A stretch of DNA of 64,000 bases, from contig JABFRR010000009.1 in NCBI GenBank assembly GCA_013141065.1, positions 1 to 64,000 of the forward strand, written 5' to 3'. The notes below the pieces were generated by a model. That model worked only from the letters and a program-made list of their open reading frames with translations. It was not told where the DNA came from and ran no database searches. This stretch comes from Bacteriovoracaceae bacterium (GTDB lineage Bacteria > Bdellovibrionota > Bacteriovoracia > Bacteriovoracales > Bacteriovoracaceae). Below, in pieces: positions 24,746 to 34,661 of the stretch; positions within the stretch are counted from its first letter, which is position 1; the number at the start of each line of letters is the position of its first letter. A program made the translations under genes and the position numbers.

Positions 24746-26255
24746 TTTTTAAGTAATTAACAAGGGTTCTTATCACCAGGCCAGAAGCTCCCTTTGGCGA
24801 GCAATATGGAAGATGACCTTGAGAGTCTCCGATACCAGCAATATCTAAATGGGCCCAAGCAATTCCTGGCTCAATAAAGTTTTCAATGAAAGCTGCACCT
24901 TTAGCAGATCCACCAAACGAGCTGCCGCCAATATTTTTTAAATCAGCAACAATGGCTTTCATGTCATTTCTATGTTCATCAATGATAGGTAATTGCCACA
25001 TATATTCGTTGGTTGATTTTGCAGATTTTAAAAGGCTGTCAGCAAGTTTTTGGTTATTAGAAAAAAGGCCACAGACTTCATTTCCTAATGCTACAAGTAT
25101 GGCACCTGTAAGTGTCGCCGCATCTATAAGTGCATCGGGCTTATTATCACAAGCGTAATTGACAACATCACCAAGAACCAGTCGGCCTTCAGCATCTGTG
25201 TTTAAAATTTCAACAGTCTTGCCATTTCTTGCAGTGACGATTGAGTCAGGCATAGTTGCTTTTTCATTAACAGCATTGTCAGTCATTCCTAAATAACAAG
25301 AAATTTTTACTGGCAATTGTAAAAGAGCAGCGGCTCTAAAAGCTGCATAAACTGTCGCTGATCCGGCCATGTCAAATTTCATGTTCATCATCGAAGCACC
25401 TGGCTTAAGAGAATATCCACCAGTATCAAATGTAAGACCTTTACCAACAAGAGCAATGTGCTTAGTTTTTGAATTGGCTTTACTTGGCGTATATGTCAAA
25501 TGAACCAGGCGAGCCCCGTGAGCTGATCCAGCATTCACAGAGAGAAACATTCCCATTTTTTCTTTTTTTAATTCAGGAACACCTAAGACTTTTACTTTTA
25601 CATTTTTAAGAGTCTTGGCATCCTTTTCAATTTCTTTTGCATAGACTTCAGAGTTTAAAATATTTGGAGCTTCGTTTACGAAATTTCTTGCTACAGTGAT
25701 TGATTCTCCAACTTTTGAAGCTTCTGAAATAGCTTCTTCAAATTTTTTCGCTGAAGTTTTCTTTTCACTAGTGAGAAAAGTAATTGATTGAAGTTTTGCA
25801 GTCTTTTTTGTACTTAAGTGACGATCAAAAACGTATGAGCTCATATGAAGAGCTTCGGCTATTGCACCAAGAGATTCTTCTAATTCACCTTTAATGAGAA
25901 AACCATCAAGATGAATAGTAGCATCTTCATATTTTCCTGAAGCTGCTTTATAAACAGTCGCAATTTGACGCCTAAGTGTTTCTTTTGTGACTTTAGATTT
26001 ATCACCAAGACCTACAACGATTGCACTTTGTCCGTTCATTAAAGTAAGAGAAAATGTTTCACCAAGCTCTGCTTTATAATGCTTTGAAGCTACTGCATGT
26101 TCAAAGGATTCTAGAACATCTTCAGTCCAGTGAGTGTGAACAAGGGTTTTTTCAGCCTTTTTTCCTTTTTTAGCTTCATGTGTCTTATTAAAGCAAGAAA
26201 AAATGTTGAGCTCTGTGCTTGATTTTGTAGGGGCAAATGCAAGATTAATTTTCAT
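24738..26255 (-). CDS. pepA: Leucyl aminopeptidase (M17)
   Basis: Cytosolic two-metal aminopeptidase of 505 aa that releases N-terminal residues from peptides. The C-terminal catalytic domain has KGLTFDTGGYSLKPG, MKFDMAGSA with metal ligands, the NTDAEGRL signature near residue 350, and GGSAKGAAFI. The N-terminal domain is the less conserved macro-like part. It heads a pair with trmL and is divergent from the LptF/G-like permease with about 60 bp between starts. Confidence 0.95.
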   Translation of the reverse strand: MKINLAFAPTKSSTELNIFSCFNKTHEAKKGKKAEKTLVHTHWTEDVLESFEHAVASKHYKAELGETFSLTLMNGQSAIVVGLGDKSKVTKETLRRQIATVYKAASGKYEDATIHLDGFLIKGELEESLGAIAEALHMSSYVFDRHLSTKKTAKLQSITFLTSEKKTSAKKFEEAISEASKVGESITVARNFVNEAPNILNSEVYAKEIEKDAKTLKNVKVKVLGVPELKKEKMGMFLSVNAGSAHGARLVHLTYTPSKANSKTKHIALVGKGLTFDTGGYSLKPGASMMNMKFDMAGSATVYAAFRAAALLQLPVKISCYLGMTDNAVNEKATMPDSIVTARNGKTVEILNTDAEGRLVLGDVVNYACDNKPDALIDAATLTGAILVALGNEVCGLFSNNQKLADSLLKSAKSTNEYMWQLPIIDEHRNDMKAIVADLKNIGGSSFGGSAKGAAFIENFIEPGIAWAHLDIAGIGDSQGHLPYCSPKGASGLVIRTLVNYLKNV

Positions 26256-26316
26256 TGATTAATTCCTATGGTTTTTGCTGTTTAAATTTACCTTTTGGGC
26301 TAAAATATCACAAGCT

Positions 26317-27474
26317 ATGCTAAAAGTAACTACCAGGTACCTGGCTTCAAATTTCATTCCGCCATTTATCATTGGATTTATTTTCTTTGTCGCCTTTCTT
26401 ATTACTTTTTACATGTTTCGAGTAATTTCACTCATTGTTAATAAAGGGGTGGATGTTACAACTGTCTTAGGCATGATTTCAAATTTGAGTGTTTCTTTTT
26501 TTCCTATGGCCGCCCCTTTGGCCGTGTTTTTTGCCACTATCTATACATTAGGCAAACTAAGTGAAGATTCAGAAATCATAGCTATGCGTTCTTTTGGATT
26601 AACTAAATTTAAAATCTACCTTCCATTTTTTATTGTCAGCTTTTTGATTGGTGTAGTCATAAACTCCCTAAGTAGTGTTTATATTCCAATTGCTAACGCC
26701 AACTTTAAAAACACGATCGTGAAGCTCACTTCAAGAGGAATGCTGACTAGTATTAAAGCCGGACAGTTTTTTACAGATATTCCAGGGGCCACCTTGTTTG
26801 CCGAATCAGTTAATGAAGAGGGAGATAATTTTGAAGATGTATTTTTACATGTTAAAAACAAAAATGCTGATGGCCAACAAATTATTTTTGCTAAAAAAGG
26901 CTCTCTCGTAAAGCTTTATGCAGATAACTGGCATGCGCCTAGTTTAAGACTACATCTCTCCGATGGGAACATTATTAAGCTAGATCAAAAAGGTTCTGAG
27001 ATCGAAAAAGTGCTTTTTCAAGAGTATGATTTTCCGATTTTCAATGCGGACTTTACAATGACTTCACTGAATAAAGACAGCATGAAAACCAATGCAGAAC
27101 TTGTTGAGGCCATTAAAGAGCGAAAAGCAGAATACTTATCAAATACCACAAGAGATGAAGCAGCAAAAAAAGAGGCGGCTAAAGCTATCACTAAGGGTGA
27201 AATTGAATACAGTTCAAGACTGATGCCGCTTCCACAAATTGTTCTCTTTGTTTTTTTAGGATTTACTCTCGGAATAAAAAAGGGAAGAGGTAAAGGAACT
27301 AATAATACTGTTCGAGCTATTGGCAGCATCTTGGGTTTTTACGCGCTTTATTTTTTTCTCATTAGTCTTTCACTGAGAGGATCGATCCCATCTGATTTAG
27401 TGGTACTCATTCCTCTATTATTTTTATTTTCTATCGCAACATACTATTATCGAAAATTAGATTGGATTGGGTGA
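26317..27474 (+). CDS. LptF/LptG-family LPS-export permease
   Basis: YjgP/YjgQ-family inner-membrane protein of about 385 aa. It has three N-terminal helices, a periplasmic beta-jellyroll region (about 130-285) and three C-terminal helices. LptF and LptG pair with the LptB ATPase to extract LPS. Motifs include TRYLASNFIPPF at the start and the LKLRS-like segment around SEDSEIIAMRSFG. The Met at 26317 matches the family start, and an upstream TTG at 26275 is less likely. Which of LptF or LptG it is cannot be told from one copy. Its 3' end overlaps rodZ by 18 bp. Confidence 0.88.
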   Translation: MLKVTTRYLASNFIPPFIIGFIFFVAFLITFYMFRVISLIVNKGVDVTTVLGMISNLSVSFFPMAAPLAVFFATIYTLGKLSEDSEIIAMRSFGLTKFKIYLPFFIVSFLIGVVINSLSSVYIPIANANFKNTIVKLTSRGMLTSIKAGQFFTDIPGATLFAESVNEEGDNFEDVFLHVKNKNADGQQIIFAKKGSLVKLYADNWHAPSLRLHLSDGNIIKLDQKGSEIEKVLFQEYDFPIFNADFTMTSLNKDSMKTNAELVEAIKERKAEYLSNTTRDEAAKKEAAKAITKGEIEYSSRLMPLPQIVLFVFLGFTLGIKKGRGKGTNNTVRAIGSILGFYALYFFLISLSLRGSIPSDLVVLIPLLFLFSIATYYYRKLDWIG

Positions 27475-28683
27475 ACTCACTGGAGGTGCTTCGGGCACTG
27501 GAGTCACAACTTCTTTTCGTTTTGCAGGTACAACTGGCGGTGGAACAATCTTTTTTTGCTGACTAGATTGAACATAAACATCACTCGTTTCAACCGTGCC
27601 ATCTTCAAGAAATACAAACAAAGGTGCGAGGTATTTTGTTTTTAACTCATCGGGAAGTACTAGGTTTTTTATGCCTGATTTAGCATTCAAACTTAAATTG
27701 ATTGGTTTGTTATTATAAAAAGCTTTTAGTGAGCGAGTATTACCAATAAAGACTCTGATTAGAGCACCTCTTAAAAAGAGAGTTCTCCCTTGCCTTAAAA
27801 CAAACTTTTTAATTTCTTTATCATCAACTTTGTAAGTTAACCAAGCGTCACCATCTACAGCATTTAAAAAGAGAGTTTCAACTCCCTTTGTTGTGTTGAC
27901 TCTATACTTCGCTGGTAAAAAAGCCTCAGCTTGCTCAGCACTTAGATTGTCAGGCCCAAATTGTTTTTCACCAATTGAAATATTTTCTAATTTCACATCT
28001 TTAAGCGTGATGTCTACTTTTTGATTTTTTTCTTCGATAAGATTAATTTTTATTGGCTCTTCAGTTTTTAGTTCAGTAGATGCCGGAGTCGTTACTACTT
28101 TAGGCGCAGGGACTTTCTTTTTAGGAAGCGTTGTGAGTACCTCGGGCAATTCAACATCAACTTCACTTTTATTTTTTTCAAAATTATTTTTGATGTTAAA
28201 AAAAACAATTCCCACAATCAAAAATCCAACAACAAATTTTGCCACAAAGGCCGTAGATGACATTGTTACAGATCTCACAGCTTCTAGTGGTGTTTCTGCC
28301 ATTGATGAAAGTGTATTGCGTGCAGTTTCTGTTTTAATTTCTTTGTTGTCACTAGAATGAGGAAGTTGAGATTTATTATCAACATAGGCTTTTTCTAAAA
28401 GAATTAGCATTTCTTCAATATTCAATCCCAGAATTTTTGAAGTAGATTTAACAAAGCCTCTTATGTAGGTTTTACTTGGAAGCTTTTCATATTGATCAGC
28501 TTCTAAATATTCTAGAAGGCCTATGTGTATTTTAGTTTGTTGCGAGATGACCTTAAGGCTCAAGCCTTTTTCTTCACGCCTTTTCCTGAAAGTTTGTCCC
28601 AGAGTCATGGCCTCTAAAGCAGGCTCAAAGGAAGTAGTAGGACTTTCAGTATTTACATTAGTTTCATCGTATTCGTTTGACAT
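27457..28683 (-). CDS. rodZ: RodZ-like cytoskeletal protein
   Basis: Membrane protein of 408 aa. Residues about 28-95 form the RodZ-type helix-turn-helix (GQTFRKRREEKGLSLKVISQQTKI, then LPSKTYIRGFVKSYA-like sequence). One membrane helix lies near 143-163 (FVVGFLIVGIVFF). A Pro/Lys/Thr-rich linker and a C-terminal DUF4115-type beta domain (about 265-345) follow. RodZ links MreB to the wall-elongation machinery. A Pro-rich tail ends the protein. It lies directly downstream of a PilF-like TPR lipoprotein, an order common in proteobacteria. Confidence 0.85.
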   Translation of the reverse strand: MSNEYDETNVNTESPTTSFEPALEAMTLGQTFRKRREEKGLSLKVISQQTKIHIGLLEYLEADQYEKLPSKTYIRGFVKSTSKILGLNIEEMLILLEKAYVDNKSQLPHSSDNKEIKTETARNTLSSMAETPLEAVRSVTMSSTAFVAKFVVGFLIVGIVFFNIKNNFEKNKSEVDVELPEVLTTLPKKKVPAPKVVTTPASTELKTEEPIKINLIEEKNQKVDITLKDVKLENISIGEKQFGPDNLSAEQAEAFLPAKYRVNTTKGVETLFLNAVDGDAWLTYKVDDKEIKKFVLRQGRTLFLRGALIRVFIGNTRSLKAFYNNKPINLSLNAKSGIKNLVLPDELKTKYLAPLFVFLEDGTVETSDVYVQSSQQKKIVPPPVVPAKRKEVVTPVPEAPPVSSPNPI

Positions 28684-28691
28684 TATTCTTC

Positions 28692-29540
28692 TTAAAAGTT
28701 TGGAGTTTCAACAGTAGGAGATTCTTGGATGATCTCTGTTGTATTAGCTCTAGTTTGTGATTGGTTTTCTTGAGATTGAGATAATTTTTTTATTTGAACA
28801 CTTGAGAGTGTAGCAAAACGAGTGCTACTAAATTTTTCCATTACCTCTTGAAATTTTCTTTTGGCATCTTCAGAACGATTCATGTTCACCAAGGCCATTC
28901 CCATTTGGTAATGTGGAGCTGGTTCAGAAACACAAGTTCCTTTTCCCGCCTCTTTAAATGAATCATAAGCTTGCTTAAATTTATATTCTTCATAGTAAAG
29001 CTCGCCCAATTTATAATGGGCCTGACAGTAATCATTTCTTTCTTTGACTGACTTAGATAAGTAAATAAAAGCTTCTCTGCGGTCGCCTTCTTTCAAATTA
29101 AGTAGCGCTAAGTTGTAATAATTTCTATGTTGATTAACAAAGAGCAGGTCTTTTTCATTTGTGACAAAGAGTTCTCGAGCTTCTTTAAGTTGATTTTTTT
29201 CCATGAGAATAGAACCTAGATTTAATCTAGCATCACTATTGCCTTTATCTAGATCAATGGCTTCTTTAAGTTCTACTTCGGCTAAAGAAACTTGGTCTCT
29301 GAAATAATAGGCCATTCCAAGATTGTTTCTTACTTTTGAGTTTTTTGGAGTGAGTTTTTTGGCTTCCAGTAAATTACTTAAAGCTGATTGATAGTTTTTG
29401 TTAACTAGTTCTGAAGTTCCTCTTTCGTAGAAAACTTCAGCTCTCTTTTCATCAACACTTTGAGGCGCTAGAGAATTGGTTGAACAAGCAGACACCATCA
29501 TGGCGGCCAATATTGCCAAAGGCAGAACTTTGATCATCAT
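28692..29540 (-). CDS. TPR lipoprotein (PilF/PilW-like)
   Basis: Lipoprotein of about 282 aa with lipobox MVSAC. At least five tetratricopeptide repeats follow, for example AEVFYERGTSELVNKNYQSA and SKVRNNLGMAYYFRD. Proteins of this build and position (before rodZ) are the PilF/PilW pilotins that help assemble the PilQ secretin for type IV pili. The Met at 29540 is preferred because GAGGA lies 7 bases before it, whereas an upstream ATG at 29546 is too close. A Gln/Ser/Thr-rich tail ends it. Pilotin identity is inferred from context. Confidence 0.75.
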   Translation of the reverse strand: MMIKVLPLAILAAMMVSACSTNSLAPQSVDEKRAEVFYERGTSELVNKNYQSALSNLLEAKKLTPKNSKVRNNLGMAYYFRDQVSLAEVELKEAIDLDKGNSDARLNLGSILMEKNQLKEARELFVTNEKDLLFVNQHRNYYNLALLNLKEGDRREAFIYLSKSVKERNDYCQAHYKLGELYYEEYKFKQAYDSFKEAGKGTCVSEPAPHYQMGMALVNMNRSEDAKRKFQEVMEKFSSTRFATLSSVQIKKLSQSQENQSQTRANTTEIIQESPTVETPNF

Positions 29541-29584
29541 AGTCATTTCCTCATATCTCCTATTCCTTAAGACATGAATCTATT

Positions 29585-30712
29585 TTAATCGTTCTTCTTT
29601 CTTCTTGTAAATATGCCTATTGTTTCAAAATGCTGAGTTGAGGGAAAAAGATCGAAAATATCGACACTCACTAAATCGTACTGACCCAAGATTCCCAAGG
29701 TGTCTCGAGTGAAACTCGTCGCTTCACAAGCAATAAAAATAAAACCGTCTGGTTTAAATTCATTTAAAAATTCATTTAAATTTTTTAATCCAGATCTTGG
29801 AGGATCAATGATTAGCCAATCTGGGCGCGGATATCCTGTGGCTTTTAAGCCAATAAGACTCTTGATAGCTCCTTTGTCGTATAAATCGAGCGAGAAAAAT
29901 TTCTGATGAGCACTCGGAGAAGGAGTTGTACGGTATTTATCTACCACTAGAGTTGGATTACGGAATTTTACAGTCAGGTTTCCATTGCCTCCGAAAAGAT
30001 CATAAACTACCGCTTTAGGAGGAATGATTTCTTCAGCCTTTTTTTGAATAAAAACTCTAATTTTTTCATTCATCTCACTGTTGACTTGAGTAAATCCACC
30101 ATTGGCATAAGGGCGATTAAGAGACACTTTTACGTTGTGTCCACCGAGATTATTATCTTTCGAATAAAGTTCCAGATGGCCTTTAAAAGTCTCTTTTTCG
30201 ACAACTTTTAACCAGTTATTTTCTGCATAAAGTGCTCGCAACTCATAGGCCACACTTGGATCGACAATCTTACAATCAGGCACCGGAACAATCTCTTGTT
30301 TATAATTCATCAGTCCCATGACTTTTCTTTTCTTGTCATAGTGAAGTTGAAGACGGTTTCTGTAACCTAGGCGTCTTTTGGCTCCGTGAGTCGTAATGGA
30401 AATTTCAGGAAATTTAAACATATGACGCTGTAATGCATTTTTTTTGTATTCGAGTTCTTTTTCATAACTAGTGTGTTGATAATCGCAACCATTGCATTCA
30501 TTAAAATGAGGACAATCTGGAGTTTTTCTTTCCGGTGAAGGTGTTTTTACCTCAATGAGGCGAGCAAACTGGACGCCTTTTTTTTGTGAAAAAACATCGG
30601 CTGTCACCACTTCGTTTGGAAGAGATTTTTTAACGAAAGTAACAATACCTTCTTGTTTAGAGACACCTTGTCCAATTGGATCGATGTGTTCAATGCGGAA
30701 GTCTGTTTTCAT
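29585..30712 (-). CDS. RNA 5-methyluridine methyltransferase (RlmD/TrmA family)
   Basis: Protein of 375 aa with an N-terminal TRAM-type domain (about 1-55) and an iron-sulfur cluster motif: C67, C73, C76 and C147 (CPHFNECNGC then PDC). The SAM domain has VVYDLFGGNGNLT, then LIIDPPRSGL. The nucleophile segment is FIACEATSFTRDTL instead of the usual SCNP, but the Cys is kept, and FPSTQHFETI supplies the catalytic Glu. It methylates U to m5U in rRNA or tRNA; the exact site cannot be assigned. It is divergent from lepA. Confidence 0.88.
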   Translation of the reverse strand: MKTDFRIEHIDPIGQGVSKQEGIVTFVKKSLPNEVVTADVFSQKKGVQFARLIEVKTPSPERKTPDCPHFNECNGCDYQHTSYEKELEYKKNALQRHMFKFPEISITTHGAKRRLGYRNRLQLHYDKKRKVMGLMNYKQEIVPVPDCKIVDPSVAYELRALYAENNWLKVVEKETFKGHLELYSKDNNLGGHNVKVSLNRPYANGGFTQVNSEMNEKIRVFIQKKAEEIIPPKAVVYDLFGGNGNLTVKFRNPTLVVDKYRTTPSPSAHQKFFSLDLYDKGAIKSLIGLKATGYPRPDWLIIDPPRSGLKNLNEFLNEFKPDGFIFIACEATSFTRDTLGILGQYDLVSVDIFDLFPSTQHFETIGIFTRRKKND

Positions 30713-30783
30713 ACTAGTTGCCTTATGTTATGGTGAACTCTGTCTTTTATTCTCAATAAAATCGGTACGTATTTTAGGGTATT

Positions 30784-32583
30784 ATGGATCAAAAATTTAT
30801 ACGCAACTTTTCTATCATTGCACATATTGATCACGGAAAATCCACGCTTGCTGATCGAATCATGGAAGCGACCAATGCGGTAAGTTCACGCGAAAAGAAG
30901 GATCGATTACTCGATAACATGGATCTCGAGCGCGAACGAGGAATCACTATAAAAGCCCAGGCTGTTCGTATCCCTTATAAGGCAAAAGATGGCAATACTT
31001 ATTATTTTAATTTGATCGATACTCCGGGACACGTCGATTTTTCCTATGAAGTTTCAAGGTCATTGGCCTCTTGTGATGGTGCACTTTTAGTGGTCGATGC
31101 CTCTCAAGGTGTGGAAGCACAAACCCTGGCCAATGTTTACATGGCCATCGATAACAATCTGGAAATCTTACCTGTTATTAATAAAATTGATTTACCACAC
31201 GCTGATCCGGAAAAAGTAAAAAAAGAAGTAGAAGATATTATCGGTATTGATACGAGTAATGCTTGTGAAGTTTCTGCTAAGAGTGGAATTGGAATTGAAA
31301 ATTTATTAGAACAAATTGTTTTAAGAATCCCACCACCTGTTGGACGATCTGATAAAGATCTTCAAGCACTCATCTTTGATTCTTGGTTTGATAACTACCA
31401 AGGTGTAGTTATTCTCGTTCGAGTTGTCGAAGGAACAATGAAGAAAAGAGAAAAAGTATTTTTAAAAAATGCAGGCATGGAATACGAAATATTAAAACTC
31501 GCGGTGAATTCGCCGTTTTTTACAGAAGTCGATGAATTGTCGGCCGGTGAAGTAGGGATGGTTATCTGTGGTATTAAAACTATTCGTGACGTCAGTGTTG
31601 GCGATACTATTGTTCATGCCAACAAAAAAGAGACTCCAAATGTCCCTGGATACATGGAAGTCAAACCCATGGTATTTTGTGGGATTTTTCCTGTTGAGTC
31701 TACTGACTATGAAAATCTTAAAGATGCGCTAGAAAAACTTGCACTCAATGATGCTTCTTTTTCTTATGAGCCGGAAAGTTCAGCAGCACTCGGATTCGGT
31801 TTTCGCTGTGGGTTTTTAGGTCTCTTACACATGAACATTATTCAAGAACGCCTTGAGCGCGAGTTTGATTTACTGCTTATTTCAACGGCACCATCAGTTA
31901 GTTATAAAGTTTTAAAAACGAACGGGGAAGAAATCACACTGGCCAACCCCAGTGAAATGCCTGAGCCAGGAGAGATTGAAACAATTAGTGAACCTATGGT
32001 TCAACTTTCTATTCACGTGCCCAATGAATATGTCGGTCGAATGATTACATTATGTGAAGAGCGACGTGGGATTCAAAATCAAATTAAGTATATCACCGCT
32101 GAACGCGTTCAAGTTATGTACGATCTCCCTCTAAGTGAAATGGTGTTTGATTTTTATGACAAACTAAAAGGCTTAACTAAAGGTTATGCTTCAATGGATT
32201 ATGAATTTAAAGGTTACCAAATTTCTGACATGGTAAAAGTTGATATTTTACTTAATGGCGACAAGGTTGACGCATTGTCTATTATTTGTCACCGCGACAA
32301 TTCATTCTGGAAAGGTCGTGACTTGGTGCAAAGGCTTCAAAAATTAATTGATCGTCAACAGTTTGATGTTGCGGTACAAGCTGCGATTGGTGCTAAAATA
32401 GTGGCTCGTGAAACTGTTAAAGCGCTTCGTAAAAACGTTTTGGCCAAGTGTTACGGTGGAGATATTTCAAGAAAGAGAAAGCTTCTTGAAAAACAAAAAG
32501 AAGGAAAAAAGCGCATGAAGATGGTGGGATCAGTTGAAATCCCTCAAGAAGCGTTTTTGGCCGTACTCAAAACTGACGAATAG
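30784..32583 (+). CDS. lepA: Elongation factor 4 (LepA)
   Basis: Translational GTPase of 599 aa, the standard length, that acts on stalled or initiating ribosomes. G1 is AHIDHGKST (residues about 14-22), G2 is RGITIKA, G3 is DTPGHVDF and G4 is NKIDLPHA. The LepA-specific C-terminal domain is present (SSGIAKE-type sequence replaced by [25 protein letters not shown], then [12 protein letters not shown]). It starts divergently from the RNA methyltransferase and is followed after 22 bp by the 32606 gene. Confidence 0.97.
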   Translation: MDQKFIRNFSIIAHIDHGKSTLADRIMEATNAVSSREKKDRLLDNMDLERERGITIKAQAVRIPYKAKDGNTYYFNLIDTPGHVDFSYEVSRSLASCDGALLVVDASQGVEAQTLANVYMAIDNNLEILPVINKIDLPHADPEKVKKEVEDIIGIDTSNACEVSAKSGIGIENLLEQIVLRIPPPVGRSDKDLQALIFDSWFDNYQGVVILVRVVEGTMKKREKVFLKNAGMEYEILKLAVNSPFFTEVDELSAGEVGMVICGIKTIRDVSVGDTIVHANKKETPNVPGYMEVKPMVFCGIFPVESTDYENLKDALEKLALNDASFSYEPESSAALGFGFRCGFLGLLHMNIIQERLEREFDLLLISTAPSVSYKVLKTNGEEITLANPSEMPEPGEIETISEPMVQLSIHVPNEYVGRMITLCEERRGIQNQIKYITAERVQVMYDLPLSEMVFDFYDKLKGLTKGYASMDYEFKGYQISDMVKVDILLNGDKVDALSIICHRDNSFWKGRDLVQRLQKLIDRQQFDVAVQAAIGAKIVARETVKALRKNVLAKCYGGDISRKRKLLEKQKEGKKRMKMVGSVEIPQEAFLAVLKTDE

Positions 32584-32605
32584 AATAGATCATATAAAGG
32601 ATTAT

Positions 32606-33229
32606 ATGCACCCATTACTGAAAGAAAATTTTTTAAAAGCACTAGATACCTACACTCAGGGCAATCACTACGACACGCTCTTAGAAGCTAAAAAAGAATA
32701 TTTCACTATCACTGGCCAAGCCAATGATGATGATGATGATTTCGAAGCGCGTATGAGTTCGTTTAATGAATGGTATGTGTTGCAATTTATTTCAATGAGA
32801 GGAACGAGAACTGTTATAAGTGATTATCTTATTAATAATCCAGTTGATGATCTTTTGGCTAAGTATCTTTCGGGTGTGAACTATTCACTCTATGAATATA
32901 TCGGTAAAAACTTTAGAGGTTTTGATACTTTATACGACATGCTTCACGATAAAAAAATAACTCTGCCAAAAGGAGAGTCGCTTCCTTCAATAATTAAAGA
33001 TGATATTTTTGTAGGAAGAGTTCTTTCCTATCAAGACGAAAACTATCTGATGAGTGGGCTTTGTGTAATTCCCAAAGACGTAAGAGGCATCTTGAAAAAA
33101 GAATGTAAGAAAGTGAGAAAACTCAAAAATCCAAGTGAGGAATTAAAATTCTTACTTAAAATTGAATCTTACAAAACTAAGTGGATCCGCTACGGTCATG
33201 TGGATGCTACTAAGATCTTTGTTTTTTAA
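32606..33229 (+). CDS. Hypothetical protein downstream of lepA
   Basis: Unrecognised soluble protein of 207 aa with an acidic patch (NDDDDDFEAR, near residue 39) and no signal peptide or membrane helix. The ATG at 32606 is chosen because AAAGG stands 5 bases before it; an upstream start would lie inside lepA. Segments such as FNEWYVLQFISMRGTRTVISDYL and YIGKNFRGFDTLYDML suggest an all-alpha N-terminal half and a beta-rich C-terminal part. It sits between lepA and the MBOAT gene with 3 bp to the latter, so it may be cotranscribed with both. Confidence 0.7.
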   Translation: MHPLLKENFLKALDTYTQGNHYDTLLEAKKEYFTITGQANDDDDDFEARMSSFNEWYVLQFISMRGTRTVISDYLINNPVDDLLAKYLSGVNYSLYEYIGKNFRGFDTLYDMLHDKKITLPKGESLPSIIKDDIFVGRVLSYQDENYLMSGLCVIPKDVRGILKKECKKVRKLKNPSEELKFLLKIESYKTKWIRYGHVDATKIFVF

Positions 33230-33232
33230 GCA

Positions 33233-34639
33233 ATGCTTTTTACTAGTTATGAATTTTTATTCCTGTTTTTTCCTCTAGTATTCTTTTTCTATTTTGTTGT
33301 TGTTCCTAAACCACTCAAGCTTTATTTTATTTTAGCTGCTAGCTGCCTTTTTTATGGTTTCTGGAGTTTTAAATTTCTCCCGCTTTTGTTGGGTACAATT
33401 TTTACGGACTTTCATTTAGGAAGAATGATTGGTCAAAGTACCAATGAAAAAAAGAAAAAACAGCTCGTGGTTTTTTCGGTAGTACTCAATCTGACATTTC
33501 TAGGCTTTTTTAAGTATTTTAATTTCTTTTTAGACAATGCCAATTCATTACTTTCCTTACTGGGGCAATCTCACTTAGCGGGCCTCGGTGAAATCATTTT
33601 ACCACTTGGAATTTCTTTTTATACCTTTCAGTCAATGAGCTACACCATCGATGTTTATAGAAGTAAGTTTAAGCCTTATGATGATTTTTTTCCCTTTGCA
33701 GCTTACGTGACATTCTTTCCTCATTTAATAGCGGGTCCCATTGTTCGCCATAGTGAAATGGTTAATCAGCTAAGTGAAAGCACCAAAAAATCATTTAATG
33801 TTGAACTCGCTAGTAGAGGTTTAGTGTATTTTGTTATTGGGCTTTGTAAAAAAATTCTCATCGCTGATAATATTGCAGCCTCTATTAACCCTGTCATTAA
33901 TATGATGAGTATCGCTACAACTCTTGAATCGTGGGCATGTGCCATTGGTTATACTTTTCAGTTGTATTTTGATTTTTCAGGTTATACCGATATGGCCATT
34001 GGTCTGGGTCTTATTTTTGGTGTGCGTTTTCCACAGAATTTTAATTCGCCTTATAAAAGTTTTTCGATCACTGATTTTTGGCGGCGTTGGCACATGACTT
34101 TAAGTTTTTGGTTAAGAGATTATCTCTATATTTCTTTGGGGGGAAATCGTTTAGGTGTCACTCGAACTTATCTTAACTTATTTCTCACCATGCTTCTTGG
34201 TGGCCTCTGGCATGGAGCTTCTTGGACCTATGTCTTATGGGGTGCCTTTCACGGTGGATTATTAGTTATTGAAAAACGATTTAACCTCGATAAAAAAACA
34301 TCTTTTGTTTTTTTCCAGTCTTGTTTGACCTTTTTTTTAGTTGTGATTGGATGGGTGATGTTCAGAGCAGAACACCTTGATTTACTTTTAGTTTGGTTTA
34401 ATAAAATGTTCAGCTTGGAAGGTGGATGGAAGCTTCTGCATTTTTCTGCACGAACAAGGGATAGATTTGCCATCGCACTTGTTGTGGGAATGGCGCTGGT
34501 ATGGTTTTGTAAAAATACAACCGAGCTTGATTTAAAATTTAAAGCATTTAAGCCCCTTGCGGCTCTACTAGCAATAGCATTTTTTATTGGTATCTTATTT
34601 TTGGGCAGTGATTCTCCATTTTTATATTTTCAGTTTTAG
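33233..34639 (+). CDS. MBOAT-family O-acyltransferase (AlgI-like)
   Basis: Polytopic membrane protein of 468 aa with about ten helices. The signature WRRWHMTLSFWLRDYLYI and the catalytic His in GGLWHGASW near residue 330 identify the AlgI-type membrane-bound O-acyltransferase family, which moves acyl groups across the membrane to sugars of an exported polysaccharide or other envelope polymer. The following gene encodes an SGNH-type partner, the usual pairing for AlgI/AlgJ or AlgX systems. The acceptor polymer is unknown but the surrounding genes are glycan-related. Confidence 0.9.
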   Translation: MLFTSYEFLFLFFPLVFFFYFVVVPKPLKLYFILAASCLFYGFWSFKFLPLLLGTIFTDFHLGRMIGQSTNEKKKKQLVVFSVVLNLTFLGFFKYFNFFLDNANSLLSLLGQSHLAGLGEIILPLGISFYTFQSMSYTIDVYRSKFKPYDDFFPFAAYVTFFPHLIAGPIVRHSEMVNQLSESTKKSFNVELASRGLVYFVIGLCKKILIADNIAASINPVINMMSIATTLESWACAIGYTFQLYFDFSGYTDMAIGLGLIFGVRFPQNFNSPYKSFSITDFWRRWHMTLSFWLRDYLYISLGGNRLGVTRTYLNLFLTMLLGGLWHGASWTYVLWGAFHGGLLVIEKRFNLDKKTSFVFFQSCLTFFLVVIGWVMFRAEHLDLLLVWFNKMFSLEGGWKLLHFSARTRDRFAIALVVGMALVWFCKNTTELDLKFKAFKPLAALLAIAFFIGILFLGSDSPFLYFQF

Positions 34640-34661
34640 TGGGATCAATAAGGTTAGCTAC